Shown: one piece after another, positions 1 to 6,917 of the stretch
Layout of the letters: each line of letters begins with the position of its first letter
Position numbering within the stretch: the first letter of the stretch is position 1
Origin: Trebonia sp963767685
GTDB lineage: Bacteria; Actinomycetota; Actinomycetes; Streptosporangiales; Streptosporangiaceae
Assembly: GCA_963767685.1 (NCBI GenBank)
Contig: CAVYEZ010000005.1
Location: 1,178,001-1,242,000, forward strand
DNA: 64,000 nucleotides
Direction of reading: 5' to 3'
The notes under the pieces: generated by a model
The model's database searches: none
Told to the model about the DNA's origin: nothing
Seen by the model: only the letters and a program-made list of their open reading frames with translations
Translations under genes and position numbers: made by a program

Positions 1-213
1 GTCCGCGCGCAGGCGCCTGCAGACCTCCAGGCCGCCGACTCCCGGCAGCATCAGGTCGAGCACCACCAGGTCGGGCCGCCACGTCGCCGCGATCTCCAGG
101 GCGGCCGGCCCGTCCACCGCGTGCCTGGGCTCAAGGCCCGCGCGGCGCAGGTAGTTCAGGACGACCTCCGCCACGGTCAGGTCGTCCTCGACAACGAGGA
201 TGCGTGCGTCCAC
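1..213 (-). CDS. Response regulator receiver domain (cut by left window edge)
   Basis: Receiver (REC) domain of a two-component response regulator; only about the first 71 residues are inside the window. From a GTG at 213 the protein opens with ILVVEDD, giving the acidic Asp pair at residues 10-11, and the phospho-acceptor Asp lies at residue 53 in the stretch LVVLDLMLPG. The output domain, and so the subfamily, lies beyond the edge. An OmpR-type winged helix would be usual for this kind of receiver, but that is inference. The gene is divergent from the glycosyltransferase operon starting at 413, and short palindromes lie in the 200-bp gap. GTG was chosen because it directly precedes the first beta strand. 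Confidence 0.85.
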   Translation of the reverse strand, partial: MDARILVVEDDLTVAEVVLNYLRRAGLEPRHAVDGPAALEIAATWRPDLVVLDLMLPGVGGLEVCRRLRAD

Positions 214-221
214 GACCTGAG

Positions 222-237
222 TGTAAGAACTCTTACG
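222..237. promoter_or_regulatory. Palindrome, candidate regulator site upstream of the response regulator
   Basis: TGTAAG and CTTACG arms are separated by 4 bp, only 9 bp upstream of the response-regulator start codon. A second, looser copy (TGTAAG-GCG-TTTACG) lies at 362-376 in front of the divergent glycosyltransferase operon. Paired sites in a divergent promoter region would fit autoregulation by the response regulator. This rests on pattern alone. Confidence 0.35.
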
Positions 238-361
238 GCTGCCTGGGGCGGCAAGCGCCAAGTCCGGCATGCCGCGAGATATTTCTTCGGATTGTCATAA
301 CTGTCCCGCCCAATGAAGGAAGGAATCGGTCACGGCCGTCACCAACTTGAGTTCTTCATTT

Positions 362-376
362 TGTAAGGCGTTTACG
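362..376. promoter_or_regulatory. Second TGTAAG-type inverted repeat before the glycosyltransferase operon
   Basis: TGTAAG, a 3-bp spacer, then TTTACG, about 37 bp upstream of the GTG at 413. It resembles the palindrome at 222-237, but the spacer is one base shorter and one arm base differs. It lies where an operator or activator site for the rightward operon would be expected. The link to the neighbouring response regulator is inference. Confidence 0.3.
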
Positions 377-412
377 CCTGTATCGGACCGCCACTGGTAA
401 TACCGTCGCACC

Positions 413-1063
413 GTGATTGTTGACGTAATCCTGCCGTGCCTGAACGAGGCGTCGGCTTTGCCTTGGATGCTCGAGAGGATGCCAGCCGGCTTCCGGCCCA
501 TCGTCGTCGATAACGGCTCAACCGACGGTTCCGACGAGGTCGCGAGGTCGCTCGGCGCGACGGTGGTGTCGGAGCCGAACCGGGGCTTCGGCGCGGCCGC
601 CCACGCCGGCCTGCTGGCCGCGAGCAGCGACCTGGTGTGCTTCTGCGACTGCGACGGCAGCCTGAACCCGCAGCAGTTCCCCCTGCTGACCGCGCCGCTG
701 CTCGCCGGAGAGGCCGACCTGGTGCTCGGCCGCCGGCGCACGGAGCGGAGGGACGCGTGGCCGCTGCCGGCCCGGGTCGCCAACTGGGAGCTCGCCCGGC
801 GGGTCCGCCGCCGCACCGGGCTCGGCGTGCGCGACCTCGGGCCGATGCGGGCGGCGGGGCGCGAGGCGCTGCTCGGCCTGAACATCGCCGACCGGCGGTT
901 CGGCTACCCGCTTGAGATGGTGATGAACGCGGCGGCCGCCGGCTGGCGGGTGTCCGAGGTCGAGGTGGCCTACCTGCCCCGCATCGGGAAGTCGAAGGTG
1001 ACCGGCACCGTGCGAGGCTGCGTGCGGACGGTGCACGACATGAGCGCGGTGCTGGCCCGATGA
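413..1063 (+). CDS. Glycosyltransferase family 2 (GT-A fold)
   Basis: GT-A glycosyltransferase of 216 aa, short for the family and without a membrane segment. The N-terminus shows the nucleotide-sugar fold: ILPCLNEA at residues 6-13, VVDNGSTDGS near 30 and NRGFGAA near 50. A FCDCDGSLNP segment near residue 75 supplies the DxD-like metal site. It probably transfers a sugar from an NDP- or polyprenyl-linked donor at the inner membrane face; donor and acceptor cannot be told. It starts at GTG 413 and overlaps the next gene by 4 bp (ATGA), so the three genes from 413 to 2468 are one operon. The same trio (GT2, DUF2064, methyltransferase) recurs beside response regulators in actinomycetes. Confidence 0.85.
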   Translation: MIVDVILPCLNEASALPWMLERMPAGFRPIVVDNGSTDGSDEVARSLGATVVSEPNRGFGAAAHAGLLAASSDLVCFCDCDGSLNPQQFPLLTAPLLAGEADLVLGRRRTERRDAWPLPARVANWELARRVRRRTGLGVRDLGPMRAAGREALLGLNIADRRFGYPLEMVMNAAAAGWRVSEVEVAYLPRIGKSKVTGTVRGCVRTVHDMSAVLAR

Positions 1064-1752
1064 CCGCCTCCCCGCCCAGGACCGATGCCACCCTGCTGGT
1101 CATCGCGAAGCAGCCACTGCCCGGACGGGTAAAGACGCGCCTGGTCCCGCCCTGCACGCACGAGCAGGCCGCCGCGCTGGCCGAGGCCGCCCTCGCCGAC
1201 ACGCTGCACGCCGTGCTGATGGTCCCGGCCCGGCGGCGGGTCCTGGTCCTCGACGGCCAGCCCGGCCCGTGGCTGCCCGGCGGGTTCGACGTCGTGCCGC
1301 AGTGCGGCGGCCCGCTCGACGAGCGCCTGGCCGCCGCGTTCGCCGCGGTCAGCGGCCCGGCGCTGCTCGTCGGGATGGACACCCCGCAGGTCACCCCGGA
1401 CCTGCTCACGGTCGACTGGCAGGCCGCCGATGCCTTTTTCGGGCCGGCCGCCGACGGCGGATTCTGGGCGCTTGGCTTGCGCGCGCCCGATCCGGCGCTG
1501 CTGCGGGGCGTGCCCATGTCGACCCCGGACACCGGCGCCGTGCAGCGAGCCCGGCTGGTCGCGGCCGGGCTGCGCGTCGCCGACCTGCCCGAGTTGCGAG
1601 ACGTGGACACGGCGGCGGACGCCGTGGCCGTGGCCCGCGAGGCGCCGCGGACCCGGTTCGCCGCGCGGGCACGGGAGCTGGCCTCGGTGCTGAGCCCCGC
1701 TGGCCCGCTGGAAGACGCCCTCACAGAAAGCGTCCTGGGGAGAACCGCATGA
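1060..1752 (+). CDS. DUF2064 / TIGR04282-type glycosyltransferase-like protein
   Basis: Protein of 230 aa in the nucleotidyl/glycosyltransferase-like family DUF2064. The family signature is clear: VIAKQPLPGRVKTRL at residues 11-25 (nucleotide-binding loop with its Lys and Arg), LLVGMDTPQV near residue 105, and GPAADGGFWALGL near 130. Family members are soluble and annotated as nucleotide-sugar-dependent transferases; the substrate is unknown. The ATG at 1060 overlaps the stop of the preceding GT2 gene and the stop overlaps the start of the methyltransferase, so translation is probably coupled along the operon. Joint work of the two transferases on one glycan or lipid is inferred from this linkage. 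Confidence 0.8.
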   Translation: MTASPPRTDATLLVIAKQPLPGRVKTRLVPPCTHEQAAALAEAALADTLHAVLMVPARRRVLVLDGQPGPWLPGGFDVVPQCGGPLDERLAAAFAAVSGPALLVGMDTPQVTPDLLTVDWQAADAFFGPAADGGFWALGLRAPDPALLRGVPMSTPDTGAVQRARLVAAGLRVADLPELRDVDTAADAVAVAREAPRTRFAARARELASVLSPAGPLEDALTESVLGRTA

Positions 1753-2468
1753 GGGCAGGGGCGATCGGCCTGTACGAGGAGGCGCTGCGCGAGCAGGAGG
1801 AGACCCTCGTGCTGCGCACCGCCGACGGCCGCGGGCTGCCGCTGTACGTCTCCCGCTGGTGCGCGCCGCCCGATGCGGCCGACGAGGAGCTGCTCGGGCA
1901 CTGTCGCGGCCCGGTCCTGGACGTGGGCTGCGGGCCGGGACGGCTGACCGTGGCGCTCACCGAGCGGGGCATCCCGGCCCTCGGCGTCGACATCTCCCGG
2001 GCCGCGGTGGCCCGGGTCCGCGAGGCGGGGGCGCCAGCGCTGCGCCGTTCGGTCTTCGACCCGCTGCCGGGGCAGGGCCGGTGGGCGACCGTCCTGCTCG
2101 CGGACGGCAACATCGGCATCGGCGGCCTGCCCGCCCGCCTCCTGCGCCGCTGCGCGCAACTGCTCGCGCCTGGCGGCCTGATGCTGATCGAGGCCGAGCC
2201 CGGCAACGTCGACGAGCGGCTGACGGGGCGGCTCGAGCACCCCGACGGCCGGCGTGGCCCCGTCTTCCCCTGGGCCCGTCTTGGCATGCCCGCCCTGCTG
2301 CACGCCACCACGGCCGCCGGCCTGCAGGTCGTGGACGAATGGCGGCACTCCGGCCGCGCGTTCGCCTGCGTGACCGACCCGGCGGCGCGCTCGCGGCACG
2401 CCGCCGCGGCTAGCCGACCATGGGAGCAAGCGGGGCTTGCTGAGGAATCACGCGTCCGTTCGGGATGA
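1749..2468 (+). CDS. Class I SAM-dependent methyltransferase
   Basis: Methyltransferase of 239 aa with a Rossmann-type SAM site. Motif I is VLDVGCGPGRL near residue 58, followed by an acidic residue after the second strand (GVDIS) and a later APGGLMLIEAEPG strand typical of motif III. The ATG at 1749 overlaps the previous stop by 4 bp; the frame is open further upstream, but that would run deep into the DUF2064 gene. It is the last gene of the operon and is followed by two stem-loops. The acceptor is unknown. In related clusters a molybdopterin oxidoreductase often comes next; here none does. Confidence 0.82.
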   Translation: MRAGAIGLYEEALREQEETLVLRTADGRGLPLYVSRWCAPPDAADEELLGHCRGPVLDVGCGPGRLTVALTERGIPALGVDISRAAVARVREAGAPALRRSVFDPLPGQGRWATVLLADGNIGIGGLPARLLRRCAQLLAPGGLMLIEAEPGNVDERLTGRLEHPDGRRGPVFPWARLGMPALLHATTAAGLQVVDEWRHSGRAFACVTDPAARSRHAAAASRPWEQAGLAEESRVRSG

Positions 2469-2493
2469 TGTTCTTGATTTTCCTGAACGGACG
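2453..2493 (+). terminator. Long stem-loop over the methyltransferase stop codon
   Basis: Arms CGTCCGTTCGGG (2453-2464) and CCTGAACGGACG (2482-2493) pair with a single mismatch around a 17-nt loop. The hairpin includes the stop codon of the methyltransferase and probably ends the operon. There is no clear T-tract after it, as is common in high-GC actinomycetes. Confidence 0.6.
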
Positions 2494-2506
2494 GGGGTGA
2501 CTCCCG

Positions 2507-2535
2507 CGGCGCCCAGTGACTCGCACCGGGCGCCG
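2507..2535. terminator. GC-rich stem-loop between convergent genes
   Basis: Perfect 8-bp arms CGGCGCCC (2507-2514) and GGGCGCCG (2528-2535) around a 13-nt loop, placed between the rightward methyltransferase and the leftward hydrolase ending at 2548. The symmetry would let it act on transcripts from both sides. Confidence 0.55.
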
Positions 2536-2547
2536 GACGGCGGGGCG

Positions 2548-3096
2548 TTAGGGGTGTCCGAGGCCGGCAAGGAACGCGCCGAGCAGCGCTTGCCCTGTTC
2601 GCCACGCGCCGAGCCCGCTGGCCGGGTTGACGTGCCCGGCCCGGCCGACGCTGACGTGGCCGACGGCCCACCCGCGGGCCAGCCGCTGTGCCGCCCGCGG
2701 GGTGCAGTAGGGGTCGTCGTCGCTGCTGACGACCAGGCCGGGGACCCCGATCGGTGCGAGGTCAGGCGTGATGAAGCTGGCGGCCTCAGCGGACGGGAAG
2801 TTCGGCCCGGCGGCATCCGGCGGGGCCACCAGGAACGCGCCGCGGACCGCCTGCAGGCGCCCGCGGAGCCAGCAGGCGGCCGCCAGGCAGCCCAGGCTGT
2901 GGGCGACGAGCACCACCGGCCCCGGCCCGTGCGGCTGAGCGGCGCGGTCCAGCGCGCGGCACCAGTCGCCCAGGTCGGGGTTGTCCCACGATGAGGGCCT
3001 GATCCGGGAGGCGGCGGGACCCCACGCGTCCTGCCACAGGGTCTGCCAGTGCTCATCGCCCGACCCGTTGATCCCAGGGACAATCAGATAGTGCAC
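2548..3096 (-). CDS. RBBP9/YdeN-type serine hydrolase (alpha/beta fold)
   Basis: Small alpha/beta hydrolase of 182 aa, matching the Ser_hydrolase (RBBP9/YdeN) family in length and motif order. The N-terminus reads HYLIVPGINGSG, with the typical GDEHWQ following. The nucleophile Ser is in VAHSLG near residue 80, the acid Asp in VSSDDDPY near 138, and the catalytic His in GRAGHVNP near 160. It has no signal peptide and is probably cytosolic; the natural substrate of this family is generally unknown. GTG at 3096 was chosen because a GGGAGAGGA ribosome site precedes it; an upstream ATG at 3153 adds residues that lack family resemblance. It is not in an operon with its neighbours. Confidence 0.8.
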   Translation of the reverse strand: MHYLIVPGINGSGDEHWQTLWQDAWGPAASRIRPSSWDNPDLGDWCRALDRAAQPHGPGPVVLVAHSLGCLAAACWLRGRLQAVRGAFLVAPPDAAGPNFPSAEAASFITPDLAPIGVPGLVVSSDDDPYCTPRAAQRLARGWAVGHVSVGRAGHVNPASGLGAWRTGQALLGAFLAGLGHP

Positions 3097-3183
3097 GGCT
3101 GGTCCTCTCCCTCGGCTGCCCATGGCGGCCGTTGGCCGGGCGCACAGTGGCAAATGCCATCACGCGAAGGCCGACGCACCCGC

Positions 3184-4395
3184 TCAGGCGGTGCGGGCGG
3201 TGCCGCCGTCCGGCTCGATGCCGTGCTGGCGGAGCAGGGCGCGCAGCCGGCCCAGCTCGGCGTGCAGGTCCAGGTTCTCCGCGATGATCGCCCGGGCGCC
3301 GAAGTCGGCGGTCAGCAGGGTCTCCAGCCGCTCCTTCTCGGCGAAGAGCTGGCTTTCCTGATCGCGCAGCGCCGCGGCGCGGTCAAGGTCGCCCGCGTCG
3401 AACGCGGCCACCTTCCGCTGCCGGAGCTCGGTGAGCCGCTCGGCGGCGTCGGCCAGGTCGGGGCCAAGCCGTGCCCGCGCGGCGGCCCGGTCCTTTTCGC
3501 CGCGCAGCCGGGCGAGCACCTGTTCCCTGATCCTGGCGTTGTCGGCACCGAGGGCCGCCAGGGCCCGGGCGCCGACCCCCTCGCCGTCGTGCAGCAGGGC
3601 GAGCAGCAGGTGCTCGGTGCCGATGTAGTGGTGACCGAGGGCCAGCGCCTCCCGCAGCGACACCTCAAGCACCTTTTTGGCGCGCGGCGTGAACGGAAGC
3701 GGGAGCGGCGGCGAGCCGGGGCCGGGGCCGGAGATCTCCGCGATCCGGTCGCGCACGTCCTCCCGCGAGATGCCCAGCGACTCCAGCGCCCGGGCGGCCA
3801 CCCCCTTGCCCTCGTACAGCAGGCCGAGCAGCAGGTGCTCGCTGCCGACGTAGTCGTGGCGCAGCAGCCGCGCCTCCTCGGTGGCCAGGTGCACGACCCG
3901 CCTGGCCCGGTCGGTGAACCGGTTGAACATGCCGGTGGGCTGCGTCCGGATCGCCGCGTTCTTGATCCGCATGGCGAGCGAGACCGGGTGTCCTGGCATC
4001 CTTGCCTCCTTCATCGCGCCGGCCGGCCGCAGCCGCGGCGCCAGCTGGCGGGCGACGGCCTCGGTACCGACCGTCCCGTCGGCAAGCCCGGCGACCAGGG
4101 CCGCGACCGGCTCGGGCGGGTCCGGTTCGAGCCGCTGGCCGTTGAGGGCGATGAACTGCAGCGTGGCCGCCAGCGCCACCCGCTGGTTGCCGCGCCGCAG
4201 CGGCTGGCCGTGCACCAGCTCCGTAAGCACCACGGCGGCCTGGAGGGCCAGGTCATCGCAGTCAGGGCCCGGCCGCGCCTGGGCCAGGGCCCAGTCAGCG
4301 GCGGCCGGGTCGAGAAGGTCAAGCACCTGGGCGGTGTCCAGCCCGAGCGTGCGGGCCGCGATGACGACCAGGTCGGCGACCTCAAGCGCGATCAC
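3184..4395 (-). CDS. Degenerate Doc/Fic-like domain fused to ClpC-type N-domain (double Clp_N plus UVR)
   Basis: A 403-aa three-part protein. Residues 1-125 resemble Doc toxins: the segment LRRGNQRVALAATLQFIALNG (66-86) matches the Doc helix that carries HxFx(D/N)GNKR. Here the motif reads QPLRRGNQR, so the catalytic His, the acidic residue and the Lys are replaced by Gln, Arg and Gln, and AMP- or phosphotransfer is doubtful. Residues 156-220 and 234-298 are two Clp_N repeats, each with the (S/T)EHLLL(G/A)LL core, as in the substrate- and adaptor-binding domain of ClpC. Residues 318-358 form a UVR-like helix pair. No AAA+ ATPase follows. It starts at a GTG that overlaps the stop of the ribbon-helix-helix gene, so it sits in the toxin position of a toxin-antitoxin pair. 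An inference is that it docks clients or partners to Clp machinery. A good internal ribosome site at 3999 may give a separate 271-aa Clp_N protein. Confidence 0.75.
   Translation of the reverse strand: MIALEVADLVVIAARTLGLDTAQVLDLLDPAAADWALAQARPGPDCDDLALQAAVVLTELVHGQPLRRGNQRVALAATLQFIALNGQRLEPDPPEPVAALVAGLADGTVGTEAVARQLAPRLRPAGAMKEARMPGHPVSLAMRIKNAAIRTQPTGMFNRFTDRARRVVHLATEEARLLRHDYVGSEHLLLGLLYEGKGVAARALESLGISREDVRDRIAEISGPGPGSPPLPLPFTPRAKKVLEVSLREALALGHHYIGTEHLLLALLHDGEGVGARALAALGADNARIREQVLARLRGEKDRAAARARLGPDLADAAERLTELRQRKVAAFDAGDLDRAAALRDQESQLFAEKERLETLLTADFGARAIIAENLDLHAELGRLRALLRQHGIEPDGGTARTA
3997..4010 (-). promoter_or_regulatory. Internal ribosome site and ATG inside the Doc-like/Clp_N gene
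   Basis: On the minus strand AGGAGG lies 5 nt before an in-frame ATG at 3999 (residue 133 of the long product). The ATG falls exactly between the Doc-like and Clp_N parts. A stand-alone Clp_N/UVR protein of 271 aa could be made from it besides the fusion. Confidence 0.5.
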
Positions 4396-4628
4396 GGCTG
4401 GTCATCTCGCAGCATGTCGAGTGCCTGCTGGTGGCGGGCGAGATTGTCGTCGAGCAGGCGCACGAAGCGCTTGTCCCGGCGGCGCTGCTCGACGAGCGCG
4501 GCGATGGCCTCGCGCGCGACGTCGGAGACCGTGCGGCCCTCGACCTCGGCCACGGTCTGCAACTGCCCGGCCAGCCCGGAGTCCAGGCGCAGCAGCAGGT
4601 TCTTGGTGCTTCCCGGTTTCATCGACAT
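4392..4628 (-). CDS. Ribbon-helix-helix (CopG/Arc-type) antitoxin-like protein
   Basis: Protein of 78 aa. Residues 8-45 match a ribbon-helix-helix fold: an LLLRLD strand, helix GLAGQLQTVAEVE, a GRT turn, then VSDVAREAIAALVE. The charged C-terminal tail (RRRDKRF to the end) is long enough to clamp a toxin partner. It probably binds DNA as a dimer and represses its own promoter. It overlaps the Doc-like/Clp_N gene by 4 bp (GTGA), the usual antitoxin-first order. A second ATG two codons later is an alternative start. An AT-rich TGATATCTTGATA stretch directly upstream may hold the promoter or operator. Confidence 0.75.
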   Translation of the reverse strand: MSMKPGSTKNLLLRLDSGLAGQLQTVAEVEGRTVSDVAREAIAALVEQRRRDKRFVRLLDDNLARHQQALDMLRDDQP

Positions 4629-4678
4629 GGTGCTATCAAGATATCACCTAGGCAACGCGAGGCCAATGGGCCGCGGCG

Positions 4679-5434
4679 CTACGCGTCGCCGAGGCGCAGG
4701 CCGAAGGCGGCGGCGAGCCCGGCGCGGCCGGCGTCGGTGAGCCGGACGGCCCGGCTGGCCGGCGGGGCGTGCCGCACCCAGTCCAGCTCAAACAGCCGCC
4801 CGGAGATGGCGGCGCCGAGGCCGCCGGCGAGGTGGTGGCGCTGCTCGGTCCAGTCCAGGCAGTAGCGGATCAGCGGCCGCCGCCGGGCGCGCAGCGCGGC
4901 GATGTCGACGCCGAAGTCGCCGACGAGGGCCGCGCCGCGGCCGGTGAGCTTGTAGCCGACGTCGTGGCCGGGCGCGGAGAGCCGGTCGGTGGGCGCCGCC
5001 TCCGGGTGGTAGGTACCGTCGCCGCCGTCGAGCGCCCCGGCCTCGACGAGGGCGGTCATCAGGGCGACGCCGAGCTGGCCGGCGACGTGGTCGTAGCACA
5101 GCCGGGCGTGGCGCAGGGCGTTGGCGCGGGTGCCCTGGCGCAGCGAGCGAACCGGCGTGCGCGGTGAGATTTCCGCTAGCGCCTCGACGGCGGTCATGAC
5201 CCGGGGGTCGGCGATGCGGTAGTAGCGGTGCCGGCCGTGGGCCTCCACGGAGAGCATGCCCGCGCCGCACAGTTTGCCGAGGTGCTCGCTGGCGGTGGAG
5301 GGGGCCACGCCGGCCTCGGCGGCCAGCGTGCTCGCGGGCAGGGCCCGGCCGTCGGCGAGCGCGAGCAGCACCCGGGCCCGCGCCGGGTCGCTGAGCAGGC
5401 CGGCCGCGATGGTGATGTCGGCGTCACCGTCCAT
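4679..5434 (-). CDS. ArsR-family winged-helix transcriptional regulator
   Basis: Regulator of 251 aa. Residues 10-90 form the ArsR/SmtB winged helix: LLSDPARARVLLALADGR, then LAAEAGVAPSTASEHLGKL as the recognition helix-turn-helix and EAHGRHRYYRI as the wing. The remaining 160 residues are a longer C-terminal part without the paired Cys metal sites of classic ArsR proteins, so an organic ligand is more likely than a metal. ATG 5434 was chosen because the fold begins just after it; the frame is open 40 codons further upstream, but that extension would cross the operator and overlap the start of the divergent MFS gene. It is divergent from the MFS exporter and probably represses it. Confidence 0.82.
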   Translation of the reverse strand: MDGDADITIAAGLLSDPARARVLLALADGRALPASTLAAEAGVAPSTASEHLGKLCGAGMLSVEAHGRHRYYRIADPRVMTAVEALAEISPRTPVRSLRQGTRANALRHARLCYDHVAGQLGVALMTALVEAGALDGGDGTYHPEAAPTDRLSAPGHDVGYKLTGRGAALVGDFGVDIAALRARRRPLIRYCLDWTEQRHHLAGGLGAAISGRLFELDWVRHAPPASRAVRLTDAGRAGLAAAFGLRLGDA

Positions 5435-5456
5435 GGGTTCACAGTATCCCGGGCAC

Positions 5457-5476
5457 GCTTCGGCTCCCGCCGAAGC
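5457..5476. promoter_or_regulatory. Perfect palindrome between the ArsR regulator and the MFS exporter
   Basis: Arms GCTTCGGC (5457-5464) and GCCGAAGC (5469-5476) are perfect inverted repeats around TCCC. It is central in the 64-bp gap between the divergent starts at 5434 and 5499, the expected place for an ArsR dimer operator controlling both genes. The sequence is clear; the function is inferred from position. Confidence 0.6.
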
Positions 5477-5498
5477 ATCACGGCCGCAGACTGGCGAC

Positions 5499-6917
5499 AT
5501 GTCGATATCCGCACCGGGCACAGAAGCCGTGGCAGCCGTCAGCCGGCCGGGCAAGGCGTGGGTGCTGCTCGCGGTGTCCCTCGGGCAGTTCCTGATTCAA
5601 CTCGACCTGACGATCGTGAACGTGGCCCTCCCCGCGATCGGCCGCGATCTCGGCACGTCCGTCTCCGGGCTGCAGTGGGTGGTGGACGGCTACAACCTGG
5701 CGCTCGCGAGCCTGCTGCTCGTCGGCGGCCGGATCGGCGATCGTTCCGGGCACAAGCGGGTCTACCTCGCCGGGGTGCTGGTCTTCGCGCTCGGCTCCGC
5801 CCTCTGCGCGGCCGCGCCGACGGCGTCCGCCCTGGTGGCCTTCCGGGTCCTGCAGGGCGTCGGCGCGGCGATCGAGCTGCCCGCCACGCTGGCGATCTTG
5901 ACGCACACGTTCACCGGGGCGCGGGAGCGCGCGCAGGCGGTGGGCATCTGGGCGTCCGCCGCCGGCAGCTCGCTGGTGATCGGCCCGGTGCTGGGCGGCG
6001 GCCTCGTCGCCGCGTTCGGCTGGCGGGCGGTGTTCCTCGTCAACCTGCCGGTCACGGTGCTTGTCGGCGTGCTCGCGGCCCGCACCGTCCGGGAGACGAC
6101 GGCGGCCGCGGCGGGCGGGCTCGACCTGCCCGGCCAGCTGCTCGGCGCCCTGGCGCTCGGCCTGCTCGCGGCGGGGGCCATCGAAGGCGGCCGGGACGGT
6201 TTCTCCGCCGCGCTGCCCCTCGGCCTGTTCGCCGGCGGCGTGGCCAGCCTGGCCGCCTTCATCGGCGTCGAGCGCCGGCAGGCGGACCCGGTGCTGCCGC
6301 TTGGCTTCTTCCGCAGTGCCGCCTACAGTGCCGCCAACGCCGCCGGGCTGGTCATGGGCTTCGTCACCGTTGGCCTGCTGTTCGTCTTCGCGCTGTTCTT
6401 CCAGCAGGTCCAGGGCGACTCGCCGATCGCGGCGGGGCTGCGCTTCTTGCCGTTGACGGCCGCGTTCGTGCTCGCGGGCCCGCTCGTCGGCCGCCTCATC
6501 GAGCGGCTCGGGCACCGGGTGCCGATGACGGCGGGCTGCGCGTTGCTCGCCCTCGGCACGCTGCTGCTCCTGGGGGTCGGCGCGGGCAGCGGCTACGGCG
6601 CCGTGTGGTGGCCTTTCGTGATCATCGGGCTCGGCTACGGGCTGCTGTCCACCCCGATGGCCGCCGCCGTGCTCGGCGCGGTCCCCCGCGAGCGCGCCGG
6701 CATGGCGTCGTCGACCAACCTCACCGCCCGGGTGACGGGCGGCGTGTTCGGCGTCGCCGTCCTCGGCGCGCTGCTGTCCGCGGGCGGCGGCCAGGGCTTC
6801 ACCCGCGGCCTGCAGGCCGCCCTGATCGTCGCCGCCGCCGTCGCGCTGGCCGGGACCGCGCTGACCGCGGCGCTCATTCCTGGCCAGCCGCTGGCGGCCG
6901 GTCCCCCGCGAGGGTGA
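5499..6917 (+). CDS. MFS drug exporter, DHA2 (14-TM) type
   Basis: Inner-membrane proton-driven efflux protein of 472 aa. Hydrophobic segments fit the 14-TM DHA2 family. DLTIVNVALPAIGRDL (motif D1) is near residue 34, followed by LQWVVDGYNLALASLLLVGGRIGDRSGHKR, here noted in parts as the LQWVVDGY entry and the GRIGDRSGHKR loop (motif A). WRAVFLVNLPV (near 175) is the usual DHA2 signature. The substrate cannot be told; drug or metabolite export is usual. The ATG at 5499 matches the family start. It is divergent from an ArsR regulator with a palindrome between them, so induction by the exported compound is likely. Its last 44 bp overlap the convergent SsuD-like gene. Confidence 0.88.
   Translation: MSISAPGTEAVAAVSRPGKAWVLLAVSLGQFLIQLDLTIVNVALPAIGRDLGTSVSGLQWVVDGYNLALASLLLVGGRIGDRSGHKRVYLAGVLVFALGSALCAAAPTASALVAFRVLQGVGAAIELPATLAILTHTFTGARERAQAVGIWASAAGSSLVIGPVLGGGLVAAFGWRAVFLVNLPVTVLVGVLAARTVRETTAAAAGGLDLPGQLLGALALGLLAAGAIEGGRDGFSAALPLGLFAGGVASLAAFIGVERRQADPVLPLGFFRSAAYSAANAAGLVMGFVTVGLLFVFALFFQQVQGDSPIAAGLRFLPLTAAFVLAGPLVGRLIERLGHRVPMTAGCALLALGTLLLLGVGAGSGYGAVWWPFVIIGLGYGLLSTPMAAAVLGAVPRERAGMASSTNLTARVTGGVFGVAVLGALLSAGGGQGFTRGLQAALIVAAAVALAGTALTAALIPGQPLAAGPPRG

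Noticed and set aside
372..2429. Very long open frame on the minus strand opposite the glycosyltransferase operon
   Set aside because: It has no domain similarity, a composition of Arg, Ala, Pro and Gly typical of antisense frames in GC-rich genes, and lies opposite three well-supported genes.
3164..3179. 14-bp word GAAGGCCGACGCAC shared with the IS200-remnant end near 24365
   Set aside because: Words of this length are expected to recur by chance in 64 kb of biased GC-rich sequence, and the flanks do not match.
3049..4740. Long plus-strand open frame opposite the Doc-like/Clp_N gene
   Set aside because: Low-complexity antisense frame; the minus strand shows clear Clp_N and ribbon-helix-helix motifs.
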